Positions 18,897 to 24,742 of a stretch of DNA of 64,000 bases are shown in pieces. The translations under genes were made by a program, and so were the position numbers. Source of the DNA: Testudinibacter aquarius (GTDB lineage: Bacteria > Pseudomonadota > Gammaproteobacteria > Enterobacterales > Pasteurellaceae); assembly GCF_004342725.1 (NCBI RefSeq), contig NZ_SMCP01000005.1, positions 124,001-188,000 on the forward strand, in the 5' to 3' direction. The notes under the pieces are model-generated. The model was not told where the DNA came from. It saw nothing but the letters and a program-made list of their open reading frames with translations, and made no database searches. Each line of letters opens with the position of its first letter. Position 1 is the stretch's first letter.

Positions 18897-19360
18897 TATT
18901 CCCCCTGTGATTTTTCTGCCTGACGGATCAGATTGCGCAATTCTTTGCTATACTCCTCACCCAATGTATGCAACTTTGCAAATGAGGAAATCGACGATGA
19001 CGACTGATAAAATGAATCCGCTAAATGAAGCTGCAAGCTATGCAGAACTCCAACTGACGATTGAAGAACTTCAAGATCAACTATTTCAGCTACATACGGC
19101 GCAACTGGCAACGGATCACCAGCAAATAACGCAGCAAATTGTTTTGCGCGCAATCGTCGAGCAACTCCATTGCGCAAAAGCGATAGATGTGCACCGTTTA
19201 AGGCAAGACTGCGAGCAAATTGCCGCACAGCTTGCGCCAGAACCGGATCTGCAACAGCAATTTGCGCACACCCTTGATTTATTGCTGCCATCACATCAAT
19301 AGCCACAACTTGCCCGCCACAACGCGGGCATTGGTTTTTACATTTGTTTTCATTACACAT
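18896..19360 (-). CDS. Zinc-ribbon early protein of the cassette array (minus-strand frame A)
   Basis: This 154-residue reading frame starts MCNENKCKNQCPRCGG, a Cys-rich zinc-ribbon half, and ends in a helical tail. It is coupled to both neighbours: its start overlaps the previous stop and its stop overlaps the Ogr-like start. Residues 20-122 are antisense to a plus-strand frame at 18997-19302. The Ser- and Ala-rich middle may partly reflect that constraint. Function unknown. The N- and C-terminal ends look most like genuine protein. Confidence 0.55.
   Translation of the reverse strand: MCNENKCKNQCPRCGGQVVAIDVMAAINQGCAQIAVADPVLAQAVRQFARSLALNGAHLSLLRNGVARRLRAKQFAALFAGDPLPVAPYVAEIVDLEVLQSSVGVLHSLQLHLADSFYQSSSSISSFAKLHTLGEEYSKELRNLIRQAEKSQGE
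18949..18954 (+). promoter_or_regulatory. Candidate extended -10 for plus-strand frame A
   Basis: TGCTATACT gives an extended -10 element (TGn plus TATACT) 43 bases before the ATG at 18997. The -35 region is poor (GATCAG at 17-base spacing). It would transcribe rightward, against the early operon. Confidence 0.35.
18997..19302 (+). CDS. Nested antisense ORF A (101 residues)
   Basis: The plus-strand frame MTTDKMNPLNEAASYAEL encodes a Gln/Leu/Glu-rich helical protein, entirely antisense to the minus gene 18896-19360. Supporting translation are a GAGG nine bases before the ATG, a candidate extended -10 upstream, and an intrinsic terminator ten bases after the stop. It resembles no family I know. 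It could be a real nested gene or a shadow of the zinc-ribbon gene; the flanking signals favour a real gene. Confidence 0.45.
   Translation: MTTDKMNPLNEAASYAELQLTIEELQDQLFQLHTAQLATDHQQITQQIVLRAIVEQLHCAKAIDVHRLRQDCEQIAAQLAPEPDLQQQFAHTLDLLLPSHQ
19311..19339 (+). terminator. Terminator behind nested ORF A
   Basis: TGCCCGC at 19311-19317 and GCGGGCA at 19324-19330 form a seven-pair stem followed by TTGGTTTTT. On the minus strand the same bases encode the CPRCGG zinc-ribbon, so the palindrome may be partly a coding by-product. Confidence 0.5.
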
Positions 19361-19370
19361 CACACACCCC
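19351..19370. repeat. Cassette-start repeat R1
   Basis: CATTACACATCACACACCCC is the first of five similar elements. Read on the minus strand it contains GGGGTGTGTG followed by ATGTGTAATG, so it supplies the ribosome-binding site and first codons (MCNE) of frame A. Confidence 0.7.
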
Positions 19371-20003
19371 TGAATATTTCACTAAAACCGCTTTCAAATC
19401 CTGCCAAATCACAGCCGTATCCGGCACAGCTGCCGATTGCCCTTTGCGCAACCGCTCTTGTATAATCATGCCCTGCATAGCCAACGCACAAAGCGACCCG
19501 AACCGCTCTCCGAAGCCAGCCAAAAGAGGAAAAATAAATGTTTGATAGAGAAGAAGATCAGTATCATCCCAAACATCGTGAGAAATACGCTCGAGAATAT
19601 GAGTTAGATCAGCTAAAGAAACAGGGCAATCCAACAAGTCCGGCGCAAGCATTTCTGAATGCCCTTTGTCTTGCACTGCTCGAAAATCCGCAAACGCCAA
19701 ACATCTATCGCGCTTCCATTCAGCAACTTTATGCAGTTGCGCTAAAACATCGCATGACAACTGTGCCTGACGTACAGCGTCAGCTTCGGCAGGAGTATCA
19801 TCGGCTACTGGAACAGAATCAGCCCCGACAAGCGCAAGCACTTCTTCGCATAGCGCACGAAATTGACCCAACATTGCAGGTTTTTGAATAGGATTTCTTG
19901 TTTTCTCATACTCTGCGCCACAGAAACGGCATTTAAATTTCCCATGCTTTTTTGTTTCCCTAGCTGCCCAATGTCCACACATCAAACATTGATGAATACA
20001 CAT
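19353..20003 (-). CDS. Zinc-ribbon early protein of the cassette array (minus-strand frame B)
   Basis: This 216-residue frame starts MCIHQCLMCGHWAARE and has a second Cys pair in FKCRFCGAEYEK, a complete Cys4 zinc ribbon in the first 35 residues. The remaining 170 residues include an acidic helical region that is antisense to the plus-strand frame 19538-19891. Its stop overlaps the next gene's start by eight bases. The zinc ribbon may bind nucleic acid or protein. No family is recognised for the body. Confidence 0.6.
   Translation of the reverse strand: MCIHQCLMCGHWAARETKKHGKFKCRFCGAEYEKTRNPIQKPAMLGQFRALCEEVLALVGADSVPVADDTPAEADAVRQAQLSCDVLAQLHKVAEWKRDRCLAFADFRAVQDKGHSEMLAPDLLDCPVSLADLTHILERISHDVWDDTDLLLYQTFIFPLLAGFGERFGSLCALAMQGMIIQERLRKGQSAAVPDTAVIWQDLKAVLVKYSGVCDV
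19437..19466 (+). promoter_or_regulatory. Candidate sigma-70 promoter for plus-strand frame B
   Basis: TTGCCC at 19437-19442 and a perfect TATAAT at 19461-19466 are 18 bases apart and point rightward. The predicted leader to the ATG at 19538 is about 65 bases. The element lies inside minus-strand frame B. Confidence 0.5.
19538..19891 (+). CDS. Nested antisense ORF B (117 residues)
   Basis: The plus-strand frame starts MFDREEDQYHPKHREKY and encodes a charged helical protein with Gln/Arg-rich repeats near its C-terminus (RQLRQEYHRLLEQNQPRQ). AAGAGGAAAAATA places a good ribosome site seven bases before the ATG, and a TTGCCC/TATAAT promoter lies upstream. It is wholly antisense to frame B of the early operon. 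Its amino-acid composition looks natural. Family unknown. Confidence 0.5.
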   Translation: MFDREEDQYHPKHREKYAREYELDQLKKQGNPTSPAQAFLNALCLALLENPQTPNIYRASIQQLYAVALKHRMTTVPDVQRQLRQEYHRLLEQNQPRQAQALLRIAHEIDPTLQVFE

Positions 20004-20030
20004 CACACACCACCTTAAAATTTGTTAAAC
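19996..20030. repeat. Cassette-start repeat R2
   Basis: This copy includes TACACATCACACACCACC and then an AT-rich TTAAAATTTGTTAAAC block shared with R3. On the minus strand it gives AAGGTGG and the ATG of frame B; on the plus strand it leads into ORF C. Confidence 0.7.
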
Positions 20031-20062
20031 TCAATTTTCCAATCAGAAAAAGGAGTTTTATT

Positions 20063-20374
20063 ATGAATGACCTTGAATTACGTCTTGCCAAATTAGAAAC
20101 TCAAATGCAGAAAAAGACCGACCGAATTAATCTGCTTTCCGAACTTATCTATCAGCACGAACAACACCAAGCCCTTAATCTTCATCTCGTAATACCGCTC
20201 TTGGCTTCAACCGCTGATTTATCTCCGCTTGTGCGATTGCTTTCGCAGCAGCTTGAGCAATACCGGACGATTCAGCAGGAATTGGCGCAAGATGATTCGG
20301 TTGGGCGTGAATATGTACAGTCACTGATAGATTGCCTTCAACAAACACAACAGACGATTGCTGAACGCCTTTAA
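20063..20374 (+). CDS. Nested antisense ORF C (103 residues)
   Basis: The plus-strand frame MNDLELRLAKLETQMQKK encodes a coiled-coil-like protein rich in Leu, Gln and Glu. A strong AAAAAGGAG lies eight bases before the ATG, and an intrinsic terminator with a seven-T run follows the stop by 12 bases. These signals make this the best-supported nested gene. Opposite it runs a minus-strand frame (20175-20432) whose composition looks less natural. Function unknown. Confidence 0.65.
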   Translation: MNDLELRLAKLETQMQKKTDRINLLSELIYQHEQHQALNLHLVIPLLASTADLSPLVRLLSQQLEQYRTIQQELAQDDSVGREYVQSLIDCLQQTQQTIAERL

Positions 20375-20432
20375 TCCCTTGTTTCGAAAACGCCTTGTGT
20401 TTCTGGCGTTTTTTTCTTTCATTACACACCAC
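20175..20432 (-). CDS. Minus-strand frame C of the cassette array
   Basis: This 85-residue frame opens with GTG-GTG then CNERKKRQKHKAF behind the repeated AAGGTGG start element. Most of it is antisense to ORF C, and the Ala/Pro/Ser-rich C-terminal half may only be a shadow of that gene. The conserved start element suggests that at least the beginning is translated. A shorter frame from the overlapping ATG would encode only about 33 residues. Confidence 0.35.
   Translation of the reverse strand: MVCNERKKRQKHKAFSKQGIKGVQQSSVVFVEGNLSVTVHIHAQPNHLAPIPAESSGIAQAAAKAIAQAEINQRLKPRAVLRDED
20387..20416 (+). terminator. Terminator behind nested ORF C
   Basis: AAAACGCC at 20387-20394 pairs with GGCGTTTT at 20405-20412 and runs into more T residues (20409-20415). 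It points rightward, so it ends a plus-strand transcript inside the leftward early operon. Confidence 0.75.
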
Positions 20433-20456
20433 ACACCACCTTAAATTTTATTAAAC
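20420..20456. repeat. Cassette-start repeat R3
   Basis: CATTACACACCACACACCAC is followed by an AT-rich TTAAATTTTATTAAAC block. It provides the minus-strand start of frame C and lies 25 bases before the plus-strand start of ORF D. Confidence 0.7.
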
Positions 20457-20480
20457 GACCCATTACAAAAAGGAAACCCT

Positions 20481-20723
20481 ATGCCGAAAAAATACAACCT
20501 TGACGAACTCATTGCCCAGCAACAAGAAATTATTCAGCTTGCGAACCAACTGGAAAAATTTCCTTCTAAAGCTGAAGTAGGCTTTCGCCTTCTAGCACTG
20601 CGAGCTGTTCGTGAATTTGATTTAACAAAGCCGCAGCGTCCAAAGACAATTCAGTATCTTGCTGACTATATGCCGGAAGTTCTAACAACCTTAAAACGCG
20701 TGCTTGCTGATAAAGCAAATTAG
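20481..20723 (+). CDS. Nested antisense ORF D (80 residues)
   Basis: The plus-strand frame MPKKYNLDELIAQQQEII encodes a basic helical protein ending RVLADKAN. AAAAAGGAAACCCT forms a good ribosome site before the ATG. About two thirds of it is antisense to minus-strand frame D (20566-20847). No terminator with a T-run is visible after the stop. Family unknown. Confidence 0.55.
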   Translation: MPKKYNLDELIAQQQEIIQLANQLEKFPSKAEVGFRLLALRAVREFDLTKPQRPKTIQYLADYMPEVLTTLKRVLADKAN

Positions 20724-20847
20724 AAATCAACCAAGCAAAATCAGGGTTATCCCTTGCAACCTTGCCAGTCGCAATAGCAATCATCAAATTGATTTCGGAT
20801 AACCTGTTGAACACATCAGCAACCGTTGTTTTTTCATTACACACCAC
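20566..20847 (-). CDS. Minus-strand frame D of the cassette array
   Basis: This 93-residue frame starts with the repeated VCNEK element and continues TTVADVFNRLSEINLMIAI, a natural-looking helical segment that lies outside ORF D. Its second half is antisense to ORF D. Function unknown. The start is a GTG in the conserved AAGGTGGTGTGTGGTG context. Confidence 0.5.
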   Translation of the reverse strand: MVCNEKTTVADVFNRLSEINLMIAIATGKVARDNPDFAWLISNLLYQQARVLRLLELPAYSQQDTELSLDAAALLNQIHEQLAVLEGESLLQL

Positions 20848-20870
20848 ACACCACCTTATTTATTAAATCT
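20834..20870. repeat. Cassette-start repeat R4
   Basis: TCATTACACACCACACACCA is followed by CCTTATTTATTAAAT. It is nearly identical to R3 over the first 25 bases and provides the minus-strand start of frame D. Confidence 0.7.
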
Positions 20871-20892
20871 CCACGCCGCGCCCCCGTGATAT

Positions 20893-21144
20893 TTATAAAA
20901 TTTCATTAAAATCTTTTTTTAATTTATAAATATCATCGATAAAACGGGTCATAAGAACAGCGATAAGCTTAATATCCCCTATCCGTGTATCCAAAAAATC
21001 CCCCATCGTAATGAGATTGTTTTCTTTTGCCTGAATAACCGTAAAAAGGTTTTTTTGCGTAGCTAATATTTGTTCAAGATCTCTACATTCCCTTGCAACG
21101 TTTGCGAAACGTTCTATAATTTGTTCTTTTATTAATAACGACAT
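20893..21144 (-). CDS. Small helical phage early protein
   Basis: This 83-residue protein (MSLLIKEQIIERFANVAREC) is predicted largely alpha-helical, with a Lys-rich end. It starts at the ATG in the fifth copy of the start repeat, after AAGGGGTGTGTG. No plus-strand frame opposes it. Function unknown. Confidence 0.55.
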   Translation of the reverse strand: MSLLIKEQIIERFANVARECRDLEQILATQKNLFTVIQAKENNLITMGDFLDTRIGDIKLIAVLMTRFIDDIYKLKKDFNEIL

Positions 21145-21170
21145 CACACACCCCTTAATTAACTAAATTC
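21141..21170. repeat. Cassette-start repeat R5
   Basis: ACATCACACACCCCTTAATT is the most divergent copy: the CATTAC half is missing, but the minus-strand AAGGGGTGTGTGATG start context is kept. Confidence 0.6.
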
Positions 21171-21173
21171 CCA

Positions 21174-21356
21174 TCACTGATACATCTGTTCCAGAATCAA
21201 CATCCGTGCCAGCGTGCCGGTTTTCACGCCTTTGGTTTTTGCCCGCTCGACCAGCTCGGCATGATCTGCCCATTCCAACGTCACCTGAACTTTTGGCTTA
21301 TCGGTTTTTTCTGCTTGATCTAGCTCACGTTTTTTCTTTAAGTCGATTTCTTTCAT
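21174..21356 (-). CDS. First gene of the early operon, ribbon-helix-helix-like
   Basis: This 60-residue protein has a charged N-terminus and a C-terminal stretch VQVTLEWADHAELVERA followed by GTLARMLILEQM. The pattern is that of CopG/Arc ribbon-helix-helix DNA-binding proteins. GAGGAGA precedes the ATG. As the first early gene divergent from the repressor it could be a Cro- or Cox-like regulator; this is inferred from position. Confidence 0.5.
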   Translation of the reverse strand: MKEIDLKKKRELDQAEKTDKPKVQVTLEWADHAELVERAKTKGVKTGTLARMLILEQMYQ

Positions 21357-21419
21357 AGAAAAATCTCCTCTATTTGTGTAATATTGTGTAGAAGTTACTA
21401 TTTTTTGATTTGTGTAAAT

Positions 21420-21470
21420 AATATAGATCTCATTTTGAGATATTGCAAGCTCATTTTGAGATATTGCAAG
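21420..21470. promoter_or_regulatory. Early promoter with tandem repressor operators
   Basis: A 21-bp unit containing CTCATTTTGAG is repeated exactly in tandem (21429-21449 and 21450-21470), two helical turns apart. The first copy extends to a perfect palindrome with half-sites ATCTCA and TGAGAT (21427-21441). On the minus strand TTGCAA (21443-21448) and TATATT (21420-21425) flank this palindrome at 17-base spacing. The operator therefore fills the spacer of the leftward early promoter, and bound repressor would block RNA polymerase. Confidence 0.8.
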
Positions 21471-21478
21471 AGGTTTTT

Positions 21479-21871
21479 ATGGAAAACTTGGACGTTAGTT
21501 CAATAATTGAACGAATGAAAGAAACCGTAAGGGCAAACAGCGATAAATCATTGGCAGAAATGATCGGTGTACCCAGTACAAATATTTCAAATTGGCGCAG
21601 TCGAAACTCACTGCCGCCAGAAATCTATATTACATTTGTGAAAAGATGGGGCTTATCGTTAGATTGGCTGCTTCTCGGTGAACGAAAAGATGAACTCGAT
21701 GCTGCCGAACGTCTGGCACTGTCTGCTTTCCGCACCTTAGACGACAGCAAAAAACTGGAAGCTATCGGATTTTTAAGCGGGTTAGGCAAAAGTGCAGTGG
21801 GTGGTGGGGTGAATCAGTCTGCCGGTGGGAATGTTGCCAATATGGTGGCGGGGAATCAGAAAAGGAAATAA
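21479..21871 (+). CDS. CI-type phage repressor
   Basis: This 130-residue protein matches the bacteriophage CI repressor HTH family. Residues 5-75 include SLAEMIGVPSTNISNWRSR as the helix-turn-helix and end WGLSLDWLLLGE. The C-terminus is a short Gly/Asn-rich tail, GGNVANMVAGNQKRK, and there is no LexA-like autocleavage domain. AGAGG lies before the ATG. It is divergent from the early operon across the tandem operators and is the likely immunity repressor. Confidence 0.85.
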   Translation: MENLDVSSIIERMKETVRANSDKSLAEMIGVPSTNISNWRSRNSLPPEIYITFVKRWGLSLDWLLLGERKDELDAAERLALSAFRTLDDSKKLEAIGFLSGLGKSAVGGGVNQSAGGNVANMVAGNQKRK

Positions 21872-21880
21872 GGCTTTATT

Positions 21881-22981
21881 TTGGCTGGATGTTTGGTTCT
21901 ATTTATTTTATTGCTAATTAGTGTTTGGCTCGCTGATATATTTGGTGATACGGTGGGCGGTTCTTTTTTCTGGGGGATTATCATTATTAGTGCAGTGCTT
22001 GGTAAAATTTTTTCTAAAACAGATGCTGATAACCACCAAATAAAAGCAGTCAAAAATAAAGAAGAAAATTCGACTCAAGTATCCGTTATTCAGAGTGAAG
22101 AAACACCAATGCTATTTCAAGAAAATCAACCGATACCAAAACAACCTGTTAATAAAGAACACCGTTTACCCAAAAGTTCTCAAAAAAGGTCAACGAAAGA
22201 ATGGCGAGAATCCAATACTAAAACTCGTAATTTGAATACTATTTCTTTTTCCTATTCTGATGTAGATGATAATTTTAGCTATCGGACTATTGATATTCAT
22301 TTAGTTGATTCAAAATACATTGAAGGCTATTGCCACGATAGAAAGGCTGAACGTACTTTTAGAATTGATCGTATATTAGGTGGAGTCACATTAAAAAGTA
22401 ATGATGAATATTTATCACTTGATGACTGGTTAAAAGAAAAAGGCATTTATTCAAGATATCGAGAAACTTTTGCTAACAATAAACCTGAACAACTGGAAAT
22501 TTGTTTTACAGGCTTCTTAAAAAATCAGCGAGAATATTTAGAAACATTGGCAACCATTCATGATTTTCTCGTCAGAAAAACAGTAACGATTAATTTGACT
22601 TATCTAGTTTGTGGAAAAAATGCTGGTTGGAGCAAAAAACAGCAAGCGGAATCCAATGGTGCTAGTTGTATGAACGAATCAGAATTTTTAACTATGATTG
22701 ATACTGGCGAAATTCCCGATCCTGAAACCAAACAAGCTATAGACGGTGATAATCCGTTATCTGGAAAAACGTTATGCTTCGTCGGACGTTTTAAGTCATT
22801 CACTTTGTCAGAGGGAAAAGTATTGGCAGAAAAACATAATGCAATAGTGTCTAATCAAGTTGCAAGAAATACCGATTATCTTATTTGTGGTGAAAGAGCA
22901 GGAGCGAAATTAATACAAGCTCAGAATTTAGACATTCCAATTCTTGTTGAAGATGATTTTTTAGCATTAGTGAGAACATAA
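21881..22981 (+). CDS. Membrane-anchored WYL-like / double-BRCT protein
   Basis: This 366-residue protein starts at TTG behind AAGG. It has two hydrophobic segments (residues 3-20 and 28-44), a polar linker, and a WYL-like SH3 segment near 125-170 with IEGYCHDRKAERTFRIDRI. Two BRCT domains follow: LEICFTGFLKNQREYLETL near 205-280 and GKTLCFVGRFKSFTLSEGK near 290-360, each ending with a TDYLICGE-like motif. BRCT domains bind DNA ends or phosphoproteins and WYL domains sense ligands. It lies next to the repressor in an accessory slot and may be a defence or exclusion gene; function unknown. Confidence 0.65.
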   Translation: MAGCLVLFILLLISVWLADIFGDTVGGSFFWGIIIISAVLGKIFSKTDADNHQIKAVKNKEENSTQVSVIQSEETPMLFQENQPIPKQPVNKEHRLPKSSQKRSTKEWRESNTKTRNLNTISFSYSDVDDNFSYRTIDIHLVDSKYIEGYCHDRKAERTFRIDRILGGVTLKSNDEYLSLDDWLKEKGIYSRYRETFANNKPEQLEICFTGFLKNQREYLETLATIHDFLVRKTVTINLTYLVCGKNAGWSKKQQAESNGASCMNESEFLTMIDTGEIPDPETKQAIDGDNPLSGKTLCFVGRFKSFTLSEGKVLAEKHNAIVSNQVARNTDYLICGERAGAKLIQAQNLDIPILVEDDFLALVRT

Positions 22982-22988
22982 AATAATA

Positions 22989-23393
22989 ATGAAGTCAGAT
23001 AATATTAATCAATATTCCAACGGCAATGTAGAAAATATGGTAGCCGGTGATCAGCATAACCACTTCTACCAAGGTAATAATAAAACCGCACTTTCAATAG
23101 ATGAAAGAGAAAAATTAGTCCAAACCATTACAGATCTAAAAACGTTAGCCACTCCAACATATTGGGCGATTTACAACCACTGCAAAGCGCAACATGGCCA
23201 CGGCTGGTTTAAAGAGTTAAATGATGAACATCTACAACAGTTTCATGCCATGGCAAAAACATTAATACCGGTTGCATTGGTTTATAAGAACCAAATGAGT
23301 GATGATAAATTCCGTTTCAGTCACTCAATTATTTTTAAACTTTATCAATTTAAAATATGGATTTTGAGTAAGAGAAAGAGAGCTGAAAAATGA
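22989..23393 (+). CDS. Phage accessory protein with GNVENMVAGDQ motif
   Basis: This 134-residue soluble protein has an N-terminal NINQYSNGNVENMVAGDQ, closely matching the C-terminal tail of the phage repressor. It has a helical middle and a basic C-terminus (LSKRKRAEK). It starts seven bases after the BRCT gene and overlaps the next gene by four bases, so the three form an operon. Function unknown. Confidence 0.55.
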   Translation: MKSDNINQYSNGNVENMVAGDQHNHFYQGNNKTALSIDEREKLVQTITDLKTLATPTYWAIYNHCKAQHGHGWFKELNDEHLQQFHAMAKTLIPVALVYKNQMSDDKFRFSHSIIFKLYQFKIWILSKRKRAEK

Positions 23394-23761
23394 AAAAACT
23401 AACTTTTTTGTGTTTATTAATTTTATCCGCCGGTTTGTCAGCTAAAGAATGGTATGAGGAAAAGGGCACACTACATAAAGCAACGATGAAGGATTGGTGT
23501 CAGGCTGATGTTAAAAATAAGTTAGCAACGGCAGGGGATTTTGTGGCGGTAGGCTATCAAGATAAGATGCTTAAAACTGAAATCACACAAGCTATTGATA
23601 GTTATGGTATGTCTGGACTAAAAGTCATGGCGGAACAAATTATTGAGTCTTTGGATACCGCCGCCTGCAATGGAAAAAAAGTAGATCCAGATCTCGCTAC
23701 AATTGAAGTGGCTGATATGGCTATGATGTCAATGATGATAATGGGGTGGACAAAAGAATAA
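23390..23761 (+). CDS. Exported small protein
   Basis: This 123-residue protein has a typical signal peptide, MKKLTFLCLLILSAGLSA, with predicted cleavage before KEWYEE. The mature part has two Cys residues and a Met-rich end (MAMMSMMIMGW). Its ATG overlaps the stop of the previous gene. It is probably periplasmic. An exported lysogeny gene of this kind may alter the cell surface or exclude other phages; unproven. Confidence 0.6.
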   Translation: MKKLTFLCLLILSAGLSAKEWYEEKGTLHKATMKDWCQADVKNKLATAGDFVAVGYQDKMLKTEITQAIDSYGMSGLKVMAEQIIESLDTAACNGKKVDPDLATIEVADMAMMSMMIMGWTKE

Positions 23762-23914
23762 CATAAAGTAGCCGCCTCTATACTCTCTATGTGCTTGCTC
23801 TCGTACCGAACAAGTAGCGAAATAATAGTACATTACCCTGATCAGCGAATCAATGGATTTTCCTGATTCCATCAAATTATTTGAGTAACCTCACAAAAAA
23901 TAAGAAACTTACAC

Positions 23915-24682
23915 TTACCTGAATGGAGCTTCTTGCTTTTTAAATTCATTTTCAAAATATTTAAGATTAAAACCATCACCAAACACTTCTTGCCCAAACT
24001 GTTCTTTAAAATGAATCAATATGTTGATGTGGTATTCTTTATAATTACTTTTTTCAATATCCAATTCTGCGAACTCGTCATCTGTTATATCTTCAAACTC
24101 TTCCGGAGAGAAATCATAAAATAATTTAATATGTTCTAACATTGCATGCTTAGACCAAAGTTTCTTAAATTCACCAAAGTAGTTTGATTGTTCAGTTTTT
24201 TGAGTATGTAAGCAATTGATTGAAATTAGCCATAAAAAATTATTAGGAATGATGGCTCTCATGATTGCCGAAAAGTTTCTCTTATCTTCTAACTTGCTTT
24301 CATCAATCAGTTTTAATACTCTATAAACAATAAGAAAAATATTAATATAATCTGGCTTATTAATAATATATGCTTTATTTGGGTTTATAGTGCGGGTATT
24401 AACATCAAATATTTTATTTATTGTGCGAAATATTTTTTTACTTGTGACTTCATTGTTTAATTTATTTAATTCTATTCGATATTGTTCTAATAATGTATCA
24501 AAAGTGTTTTTAAATAAAATTTCAGTTTGGGAATTTCTGGCTTGTTGCAATGCCAGATAGCTTAAACGAACTGCAAAACCTGAAATTATAGCACTAAGAA
24601 GTAGTAATATATTTGATGGCTGAATCCAGCTTGAGAACGATTGAATAATCTCCCTTGTAAATTCAATGGATTGATTTGGCAT
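23915..24682 (-). CDS. AbiC-like putative abortive-infection protein
   Basis: This 255-residue protein has one N-terminal membrane helix (SNILLLLSAIISGFAVRL). The cytoplasmic domain carries the pattern FLIVYRVLKLIDESK, then FSAIMRAIIPNN and later HAMLEHIKLF. That resembles the putative phage abortive infection family (putAbiC), where the signature is YRxLKxID...ILRAQLS. It sits at the junction of the accessory block and gene D, on the late strand, in AT-rich sequence. A role in excluding other phages is inferred from family and position. Confidence 0.62.
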   Translation of the reverse strand: MPNQSIEFTREIIQSFSSWIQPSNILLLLSAIISGFAVRLSYLALQQARNSQTEILFKNTFDTLLEQYRIELNKLNNEVTSKKIFRTINKIFDVNTRTINPNKAYIINKPDYINIFLIVYRVLKLIDESKLEDKRNFSAIMRAIIPNNFLWLISINCLHTQKTEQSNYFGEFKKLWSKHAMLEHIKLFYDFSPEEFEDITDDEFAELDIEKSNYKEYHINILIHFKEQFGQEVFGDGFNLKYFENEFKKQEAPFR

Positions 24683-24742
24683 TTTTATACCTATTTTGTT
24701 GACTTTTAATTTTACTATGAATTCTTATAACATTATTTATAG

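Noticed and set aside
23762-23914. Small RNA in the gap between the exported protein and the AbiC-like gene
   Set aside because: No promoter, no stable hairpin and no T-run could be found in these 153 bases.
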